From Conchocele bisecta (lineage: Eukaryota > Mollusca > Bivalvia > Lucinida > Thyasiridae): DNA of 64,000 nt. Of the stretch, positions 55,680 through 64,000 are shown one piece after another; position 1 is the first letter of the stretch, and each line of letters starts with the position of its first letter. The notes below the pieces were generated by a model. That model was not told where the DNA came from, did not search any database, and saw nothing but the letters and a program-made list of their open reading frames with translations. The stretch spans positions 124,001 to 188,000 of the forward strand of contig JAQRGA010000033.1 of the NCBI GenBank assembly GCA_029237695.1, in the 5' to 3' direction. Position numbers and translations under genes: made by a program.

Positions 55680-58192
55680 ACCGTCTGTTTCACGAAAGCT
55701 GCCCAAATTTTACGGCCATATAAACAATGCAAAAACCATATTTTTTTTGATAATATTAAATTAAAGGAAAATTTAAGAATGAGCCTTCTTTTCATTTCGT
55801 GAAATTTGGTCAAATATTGATTTTATTACGAAAAATTGATTTGTCTATGGGAATTTAACATGGGGGGAAAAAGTGGTAAGGAAGTGTGGGAGGAGTCAAA
55901 AAACGAAAAAATTTGGAAATTGACTCCGAAACCTGACTAGAGGTTAGAAGACACCAAATGGTGCGAAACCGCCCAGGGTGTATGCAAAAGTAGTCCGGTA
56001 TAAAAAAATAGTGCGGATGTTTTGAGGTCACAGACACCGTTTGCTTGCAAATCTTGATCCATTACTACCCAGTTTCACTTGAGGAACATTTTGGGGTGCC
56101 TTCAACACCAGTTTTCAGCATATTTGTAGCATTTAAAAGAAAACACTGACCCTGTTGGTCACTTGATGTAAACGGAGTTTCCGTGGCCAAAAAATGTACA
56201 CAATATTGGAGGATATGACAAGGTTGGATTTTTCTTTCTTAGGAGTAAGTGAACCTATTGTTTAGTTCATGCAGAACCAGTACAGACTGGCTGCAGGTCA
56301 TGTACAAGTGGGTCCCACAGCATCCATACGAATAGTGAAAGTAGGAGAGACTGGCCTTATTGGATGGCATTCGGTTAAATTATATAGTAAAACTATTTGG
56401 TGGTGTCTAACCTATAAGGTGTGCCTAGGCCCTATGTGAGATATGTTTGTTTGTAGAATTTGAAGTTGGAAGTTTATGTTTCTTGTAGCTATGTCTCTGG
56501 GAACATAATTTAAAGTTACTGCGACAAGAATAATCGAGCGGACTCCGCGATGCAACATATTTGTTCTTTTTGTATCTCAGACGGACAGTTATCGGCTTCA
56601 AAATCTTCTAAAAATAAAATCTTGATTTTCTCAGCTTTATTTAGTGAAATATAATAAACCAGTGTATGCAAATTACCTGTAGGTGATTGGGCTTGGAATG
56701 TGACAGAAATATACACCGAAACAGTGATTATAGTGTGTTTTTATTTTTTTTCATTTTTTTTCATTGATATTGGCTTGCTGATGGACAATTAAGAAGTTAT
56801 GGAAAGTGGCGCGACATCGCGACGCTGTTCCAAAATTTGCCAAGATTAGGCGTAAGTGTATTGTTTTCGCATATCGGTATAGTACCAAGACACTAGTACT
56901 CAGAAAACATTGTTTTTCCTTTCCTCCTGTGTTATAAAGCAAATTTCTTGACTGACCGTTCCAAGCCAGTACCCTTTTGTCTGTCGACCATTCCAGAGTG
57001 GCATACATGTTGGTATAGTTTCAGTGATGAGTCTGTATATGTAGTATGGTTAGCTATAACACTATTTAGGGTAATGTTATGTGATTTTATGGAGATTTGT
57101 GCTTTTAATTCATCATCTATTTAAATTCTCCATAGTTCTGTAGTAGCTCAAATTAAGGCAGAATGTGGACAGTCACATGGTGGAGTTACACAGCTGCTGT
57201 GTGACAACCATTTGAGATATTTGCTCCAAACTTGGTACTGTATCCAGGAATAGAAGCTACTTTTTGAATAGTGAATATTGTAGAATGATTTGTAGTGGGA
57301 CTGGTACACTTATAGGTTAGAAGACACCAAATGGTGCGAAACCGCCCAGGGTGTATGCAAAAGTAGTCCGGTATAAAAAAATAGTGGGTGGGTGTTTTGA
57401 GGTCACAGACACCGTTTGCTTGCAAATCTTGATCCATTACTACCCAGTTTCACTTGAGGAACATTTTGGGGTGCCTTCAACACCAGTTTTCAGCATATTT
57501 GTAGCATTTAAAAGAAAACACTGACCTGTTGGTCACTTGATGTAAACGGAGTTTCCGTGGCCAAAAAATGTACACAATATTGGAGGATATGACAAGGTTG
57601 GATTTTTCTTTCTTAGGAGTAAGTGAACCTATTGTTTAGTTCATGCAGAACCAGTACAGACTGGCTGCAGGTCATGTACAAGTGGGTCCCACAGCATCCA
57701 TACGAATAGTGAAAGTAGGAGAGACTGGCCTTATTGGATGGCATTCGGTTAAATTATATAGTAAAACTATTTGGTGGTGTCTAACCTCTATAGATAGCTT
57801 GGATATGATCTAACTAAGTTCAATTTTAAAAATCGGTCCAGTATTTCTAAAATTCAAAAAAAAATTCCCATGTTAAATCCCCATAGACATCTTCACTCCG
57901 TGAAGATGTCTATGGGGATTTAACATGGGGAAATTGTTTTTTCGCAATAAAATCAATATTTGACCAAATTTCACGAAATAAAAAGAAGGCTCATTCTTAA
58001 TTTTTCCTTTAATTTAATATTATGGGGAAATTGTTTTTTCGCAATAAAATCAATATTTGACCAAATTTCACGAAATAAAAAGAAGGCTCATTCTTAATTT
58101 TTCCTTTAATTTAATATTATCAAAAGAAATCTTGTTTTTGAATTGTTTATATAGCCGTACAATTTGGGCAGCTTTCGTGAAACAGACAGTAG
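55680..58192. repeat. MITE J copy 4, split by a composite element
   Basis: CCGTCTGTTTCACGAAAGC to GCTTTCGTGAAACAGAC. Interrupted at 55941-57787; a 97-bp piece is tandemly duplicated at 57926-58022 and 58023-58119. Confidence 0.85.
55941..57787. mobile_element. Composite element: two K repeats around a 900-bp segment
   Basis: K-left 55941-56413 and K-right 57314-57787 are nearly identical direct repeats, each with AGGTTAGAAGACACC and GGTGTCTAACCT ends. The segment between them starts ATAAGGTGTGCC and ends GGTACACTTAT, itself an imperfect inverted pair. No coding frame seen in the middle. Confidence 0.8.
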
Positions 58193-58194
58193 AG

Positions 58195-58800
58195 TTCTAC
58201 TTCACCAATCGTAACCAAATTCGGTATACATGTTTTATCACAGCAAGACGAAAAAGCTTATTGTTTTTCAACAAATTCTGATTCTGGGACTTGTCTCCCT
58301 TTCGCGGCCATTTTTCATTTGCGCACTCTGTATCCTTGTCCATGTAATAACTCAAGAGATCGTAACCAAACTCCGTATACATGTTTATCACGGCAAGACA
58401 AAGAAGCCTATTGATTTTCAAACATTTCTGTTGACTTATCTCCCCTTTGTGGCTATTTTTATTGTTCGCACTCTGTATTCTTGTCCTCACAATAACTCAA
58501 GTTCTTTTTTACTGATCATAACCTAATTTGGTAGACATATTTATCACGGCAAGTTGAAGAAGCCTATTAATTTTGAAAAATTTCTGATACTTATCTCCCC
58601 TTGGCTGCCATTTTTCAGTTTCGGACTATGTATCCTTGTCCACGCAATACCTCAAGTTCTACTTGACGGATCGTAACCAAATTTGGTGTACATGTTTATC
58701 ACGTCAAGATGAAGAACCCTATTAGTTTTCAGTGAGTTATCTCCCCTTGTTGACTGGCCTTATATAGACGGGCGTATATTGTGACCTTCAGCCCTCTTGT
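58195..58800 (+). repeat. Pearl-like tandem element, head missing
   Basis: Four ~155-bp repeats with GTAACCAAATTCGGTATAC-like and TTATCACGGCAAGA; tail GACGGGCGTATATTGTGACC to CCCTCTTGT. Confidence 0.7.
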
Positions 58801-58968
58801 TAATGGGATATTTTCCAATTAATTTTCCCAAATGTAGGCAATAATTCCATTGAATAATTCTTAAATTTAATTTAGAAATAGGTTTAAAACATGAAAGGGT
58901 TGGAAACAATATGATTCAACCCTGGTACATAGAGGATCTTGCAGGAGTGATGATTTAATATGATATTT

Positions 58969-59453
58969 GTGGGTGGTGGTCGGGCGAACGAGACGGCGTA
59001 AATTAATGGTAGGGTTTCCTCTTTATACGATTCATGATTTGCTGGTTTGGCCCTCAGGTACGTTTTTATCTTTGGCTCATTTTTTACCTGGTAGTTGAAT
59101 TGGGTTATTGCCCATTATAAAAGTAGTAAGAGTATTACTGATCCTACTGCTTTTGGGAGGGGCCAAGTGATTCTGGTGTGTCGAGGACCTGGCATCAGAT
59201 CAGGATTATTCTGATTTCAGGGCTGAATATATAGTTATGTTATTGTAAATATTCAGTTCTGATTTCGGACTCCCCCCCCACCCCCCCCCCCCCATTTGTA
59301 CATGTACTTGAACATGTACATGTACGGGTACTTGAACATGTACATGTACGGGTAATATGTGGAATTTAGTACTAAACCCATTGACCCGGCCTTAAATGAC
59401 CTTAGCTGTTGATAGGCCGTTAATCCCCAACAAACAAAAACAAACAAACAAAC
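58969..59453 (+). repeat. SINE H-related copy 7
   Basis: GTGGGTGGTGGTCGGGCG head; CCGGCCTTAAATGACCTTAG; tail CGTTAATCCCCAACAAAC. Contains a C run and a GTACATGTACTTGAACATGT microsatellite at 59296-59352. Confidence 0.75.
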
Positions 59454-59509
59454 ATAGAGGGGCTTACATGAGTGAAGATTTACTATGATATTTATTAAAC
59501 AAGCCTCAT

Positions 59510-59620
59510 TTCTTGTGAAATCAGTAAACTCGTTTAATAAATATTGATAGTCTAGTAACATAAGGTCGTAACTGCTATGCTTTAGCATAGCACTTACGAC
59601 CTTATGTTACTAGACCATCG
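59510..59620. repeat. Hairpin AACATAAGGTCGTAA
   Basis: AGTAACATAAGGTCGTAACTG and its complement centred at GCTATGCTTTAGCATAGC; a single arm also occurs at 24441. Confidence 0.65.
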
Positions 59621-59639
59621 ATATCATATTAAATCGACA

Positions 59640-60125
59640 CAAGTGTTAGACTTTATTTATTGCATAAGAATATCATCATAATCTGAAGCTGTATTGATTA
59701 CCTAACATGTTTTCTGTAGCGGGCTTATTTGCATATTTATTACACTCGTGCATTACGATTTTTATTCCACTGTGTTATTAAACTATGAAACCCCATTTTA
59801 TGGAAAATGCTTCGGTTTTGCTACAATGAGAATTGTGGATAAAACTGCACAAATAAAAATAACGAAAGTGAAAATGAATTTGCCCGAGTTTTGTTATATG
59901 TCTAGAATGAGGATTTACCACTACTACACATATTCATGAATTGTTTTTACCAAGTGGTTTCCGTATTATGACACTGGCAGTAGGTAGAAATTATTCATGA
60001 ATGATTCCACTTTTTAGAGGCACTTGTTTGTTTATGTGACATCTGTTTCACAATTCACAAATAATTCCCATGTTGATAGGTGCTTGTTTATGTGATGCCT
60101 GTAGCATTGAAAAATGAAAACTGTT
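59640..60125. other. Stretch without recognised features
   Basis: AT-rich, no gene or repeat identified. Confidence 0.4.
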
Positions 60126-60135
60126 ACTAACGCAC

Positions 60136-60326
60136 AATTGTTTGTTTGTTGGGGTTTAAAGGCATATCAGCAGCTACGGTCATTTAAGGCCGTGTCAATG
60201 GGTTTAGTACTAAATCCCATATATTACCTGTACAAGTACACGTACATCTTAGTACTAAACCCATTGACCCGGCCTTAAATGACCTGAGCTGCTGATATGC
60301 CTTTATACCCCAACAAACAAACAAAC
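60136..60326. repeat. Two SINE tails in inverted orientation
   Basis: GTTTGTTTGTTGGGGTTTAA at left, TATACCCCAACAAACAAACA at right; arms include GGGTTTAGTACTAAA. Confidence 0.75.
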
Positions 60327-60349
60327 GTGTGTTAGTAACACTTTTCATT

Positions 60350-60712
60350 TTTCAATAATTCCAGCACAAACATGTTTACACAATTCCCTAACATTTGATT
60401 GGCCCGTAGCAAGTCTCTGTCCAAAATTTATATCCCAGTAAACTGCCACGCCGAAATACTTTCCGTAACCGTGAGGCGCAGTTAAAATAATTCTTAAGAA
60501 AACGGAAAATAAACACATTTTCTTGATGAATTTATTTCAAATGCTGGAATTATAAGGAATGAATGGCTTTTTTGTGGAATTTATCGGGGATATAAACTTG
60601 GAAAAGTCGCGGGAATACTGGACGAGACCTTCCGGTTTCGTCCAGTATTCCTGCGACTTTTCCAAGTTTATACCCCGATAAATTCCACAAAAAGGCCATT
60701 CATTCCTATAAT
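60350..60712. repeat. MITE U copy 3
   Basis: AATAATTCCAGCACAAACAT to GGCCATTCATTCCTATAATA. Confidence 0.8.
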
Positions 60713-60988
60713 AACTCACGAAGCGCTTCCCCAAATTTGATACTATTTGGCCACAATGTGTGTCTAGAGATGGTGCTTTGTTTTGCCTACGACCCACCTC
60801 CGACCACCCAAGGTCAAGGTCACTGAGGACTTAATTTTGTTTTTTAATTTACCGATGCCAGTTCTTGTCTATATTACCTTCGTTTATGCATGTTTGTATC
60901 ATGGCTCTCAATCTGACAAAACGAGGCAATTACCCAAACAAGACTGTGCAGATCCTGATCAAAGTGCGCAGATGCACAGACTGATCTG

Positions 60989-61301
60989 TAGCCGATTTCA
61001 TCAAAATTGCAAAGTGTACTTTTCTAGCAAAGTATACTTTGAGGGAGAAATTTTCAATTTCAGGATAAATTTATTAATTTTTATTATACTGAATTTATTA
61101 CATTATCACAGCCATTTTGGCTGTGATAATGTAATAAATTCAGTATAATAATTCTGCAAACCTTTAATCATCAAATATATGCAGTTGTTAGTTTTATATG
61201 AAATAATGCATTTCAGGAAAAAATAAATGATTAATCCCTTAAACATGTTAAAGTATACTTTGCTAGAAAAGTATACTTTGCAATGTTGGTGAAATCGGCT
61301 A
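60989..61301. repeat. MITE C copy 9
   Basis: Flanked by CTG (left) and CAG (right). Confidence 0.85.
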
Positions 61302-61498
61302 CAGGGGCGACACTGGTTGCTAACTCAATAAGCCCCATTTTGTCATGTATTTTTATTTACATCAGGAATGTTCAACAATGGCGAACATTTCAAACCCTGA
61401 TCCAGCTTGACGAATAAGCAGTTGTGTAGTTTGTAGAACCTTATCACATCGGACGGATCAACAGTTACAATGGCTGCGAAATCACGTGCTTGTTTTTA

Positions 61499-61888
61499 TT
61501 CCCCACCACGATAGTGGAGGGGGCATTTAGTGTTACCCATGTCCGTCCGTCCGTCCGTCCGTCACCAACCTTGTGACTCGTAAAACTTTTAAACCGTAAT
61601 AGCTACAGACCTGACACTTGGTATGTAGCTTTATTATGATGAGTAGATGCGCACAGTTTATTTTTATTTTTTATTTGACCCCCGGGTCATGGATTATCTC
61701 CCCCTTTTCGACTTAGAATTTGGCAAATTTGCCTTGTAACTCGTAAAACTTTTAAACTCTTAATAGCTACACACTGAAACTTGGTATGTAGCTTCCTTAT
61801 GATGAGTAGATGTGCAAAGTTTATTATCAAAGCGATATGTCATGTATGTGGGGCATCCGTGTTCTATGAACACATTTTCTCGTCTAGT
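61499..61888 (+). mobile_element. Helentron-like element Q, longer copy
   Basis: CCCCACCACGATAGTGGAGG head, (GTCC)n, two ~180-bp core repeats with CTCGTAAAACTTTTAAAC, tail GGGGCATCCGTGTTCTATG to CTAGT. Confidence 0.7.
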
Positions 61889-62132
61889 TTTTATATTGTC
61901 ACTCATTGTTCGCTTGGCAATCGTGACTTTTTATACAGCCAGTTTAATGACATAGCATTGTATAGCATATGTAACAATTTTCAGCGCTTTTCCCAGAAAA
62001 CACGAAGCAATCTGTTACACCCAGATCACACTGCACATCAGCAAACTAGAAGCTACACTGGTCACAAAAGCCAAAAATCAATACGTATTTTATTTTTTCC
62101 AAATGTATTACTGAATTTATCACTTGCAATTT

Positions 62133-62820
62133 TAGCTCACCTGTAGCCGATTTCACCAACATTGCAAAGTATACTTATCTAGCAAAGTATACTTTGAGGG
62201 AGAAATTTTCAATTTTAGGATAAATTTATTACTTTTTATTATACTGAATTTATCACATTTATCACAGCCATTCTGGCTGTGATAATGTAAATAAATTCAG
62301 TATAATAATTCTGCATACTTTTAATCATCAAATATATGCAGTATTTAGTTCTATATGATATAATGCATTTCAGGAAAAATAAATGATTACTCCCTCAAAG
62401 TACATGTATACTTTGCCGAAGGCAGTTAGTCATTGTTACCGCTTTTCGTCCGTCGTCGTCGTCCGTCCACAATTTCAAACGTCTTCTTCTCCGGAACCGC
62501 TGGGCCGATGTTGGTCAAACTTCACACACATGGTAGATAGGTAGGGGGATTAAAGATTTGTTACAATGGAGGTCGTCACCAATCCAAGATGGCCGAAATT
62601 CTTAAAAAATGTTCTTCTCACGAACCGCCAAATGGATTTCGACGAAACTTGGCAGGAATAATAATGGTCATGTCATATATCAAATTGAACTTTACGACGA
62701 GATAATCGATCTGATGCATTTTTTGTCGAAGTCAGATGATTACGTCATCCAAGATGGCCGCCGGAAAGAGCTGGAAAAGCAAACAAATGAATCGATCATT
62801 TATTCCTTATTATACACAAA
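62133..62820 (+). mobile_element. Element N copy 2, head split by MITE C
   Basis: TAGCTCACCTG, then MITE C, then CCGAAGGCAGTTAGTCATTG and core sequence with CCGATGTTGGTCAAACTTC. 3' end unclear. Confidence 0.55.
62144..62416. repeat. MITE C copy 10, right end lost
   Basis: Preceded by CTG; breaks at GTATACTTTGC. A loose variant of the central palindrome is kept. Confidence 0.75.
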
Positions 62821-62884
62821 CCATAACATTATATAAATGTACATGATGTATGTGCAATATTTTCACTTTTATATGCGACACATA

Positions 62885-63025
62885 ATTATGGTTGTGACTG
62901 GAGAAATGGGGTTTATGAGATTTGCGACCAGTGTAGCTCTTGATCAAATAGCACACCCCTGTAGTCTGATAATGATCTATAATGCTGTGACCTGTGTAGT
63001 TCCTGATCAAATAGCACAGTCCATA
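62885..63025. repeat. Repeat GTGACTGGAGAAATGGGG
   Basis: Two partial units with CCTGATCAAATAGCACA; the same pieces occur at 34.6 and 46.7 kb. Confidence 0.55.
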
Positions 63026-63269
63026 GGGGCCGTTTCACTAAACTTCGTACAACTGAAATGTTCGTAAGTGCAAATTTATGATCGTTTGGAAATTTCAATT
63101 AATGGATTTACATTTATTGAGCATAGGCTGCATATGCAGCCTATGCTCAATAAATGTAAATCCAATACTTGTCTGCAAGAAAACACTGTTAATGTGAAAT
63201 TTACAGACTATCATAAGTTTGCACTTACAAATATTTTAGTCGTACAAAGTTTAATGAAACAGGCCCCTG
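63026..63269. repeat. MITE I copy 9
   Basis: GGGGCCGTTTCACTAAAC to TTTAATGAAACAGGCCCC; full palindrome. Confidence 0.8.
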
Positions 63270-63544
63270 GTTAAAAGCATGACAAGTGTTTTTATTTGAT
63301 GGAATGGTGCAGTGCAGATCCGGATCAGATCTACACTGGCCACAAAACTTTTAAGCCCCATTACTCCAGTCACAGCCATATATTATTTTAGCTTTGTAGG
63401 TTTCATCGAATGACCTGACAAGCTTATCAGGGATATATTATATAAACACCATATTCGAGAGAGTAATAGTGGTAATTATTCCTCTGTGGATATAATTATT
63501 GATTATATCGAAGGTGTGAAATATTTGTCTCGGTGATAGTTATT

Positions 63545-63640
63545 ATCTTGGTTGTTATTTATGCGTAATCTGGCGCCAGAATATCATCACACAACTCGTA
63601 ACGAGTTGTGTGATAATATTCTGGCGCCAGATTACGTGTT
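63545..63640. repeat. Perfect palindrome with CTGGCGCCAG arms
   Basis: GCGTAATCTGGCGCCAGAAT and its complement, centre CACAACTCGTAACGAGTTGTG. Confidence 0.75.
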
Positions 63641-63657
63641 TCACAGAACTTGGCCAA

Positions 63658-64000
63658 GTAGTAAGATTATTGCTGATCCTACTGCTTTTGGGAGGGGGCC
63701 AAGTGATTCTGGTGTGGCGAGGACCTGGCATCAGATCAGGATTATTCTGATTGCAGTACTGAATATATATCTTTTTATTGTAAATGTTCAGTTCTGATTT
63801 TAGCCCCGTGCAGGCACCGGGGCGGGATCAACTGATCCTGAGAATAGTGCTGCAGTAGCCATTGCTTGTCGTAAAAGGCGACTAAACTGGCTTAACGATT
63901 GGGTTCATACTTTCCGGAACCCACTATACCGGATTTGGCCCTCATGTGCATGTTTGGCTTTCTTGTATGTGAGAGTTGAGTCGGGCTATGCCCCATATAT
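63658..64000 (+). repeat. Two broken SINE H-related copies at the window end
   Basis: 63658-63802 holds body sequence (CCTACTGCTTTTGGGAGG, GAGGACCTGGCATCAG). 63804 onward starts a new head with GCTTGTCGTAAAAGGCGACT and runs off the window. Confidence 0.65.

Noticed and set aside
55941..57787. LTR retrotransposon with K as LTRs
   Set aside because: K has inverted ends of its own, does not follow TG...CA, and the middle has no primer site or gag/pol frame.
61781..62146. 121-codon open frame
   Set aside because: Starts in the tail of a Helentron-like element and ends in another repeat; low-complexity random translation.

Overview
This window looks like AT-rich nuclear DNA from a mollusc, most likely a bivalve. 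The evidence is spliced coding exons with GT-AG borders, SINEs with a RUDI-like 3' tail, and many non-autonomous elements with tandem cores of the pearl/Helentron type known from bivalves. The species cannot be fixed from the sequence.

One real gene is present. Sixteen coding exons on the + strand (2905-44474) join in phase into 1171 codons of a PLEKHM2 (SKIP) orthologue. Its RUN domain would bind Arl8 on lysosomes, and its C-terminal PH region would bind membrane or partners. The first exon or exons (about 55-60 residues) are not in the window. Exons 1-4 encode the RUN domain, 5-7 a long disordered acidic/Ser-rich centre, 8-11 a conserved folded module, 12-13 the PH domain, and 14-16 a second PH-like module and the C-terminus.

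The rest is intron and downstream DNA packed with nested repeats. 1-10.6 kb: SINE copies invaded by hairpin MITEs, themselves invaded by a Helentron-like element or a pogo-like element. 11-16 kb: self-nested Helentron-like elements and a long tandem region. 16-26 kb: palindromes, tandem-core elements and the large central exon. 27-29 kb: a 31-bp minisatellite abutting exon 9, with a dead exon-9 copy. 30-44 kb: the PH exons, with dead duplicated exon pieces beside exons 12 and 13. 44.5-64 kb: no gene; MITEs, SINEs, a 4.7-kb tandem-core element with higher-order repeats, and a composite transposon-like structure.

The most unusual points are repeated local duplication of exon fragments in one gene, a 12-bp duplicated splice junction at exons 6/7, a splice acceptor region supplied by a MITE, and filled/empty-site pairs inside the window that define insertion rules for several repeat families.
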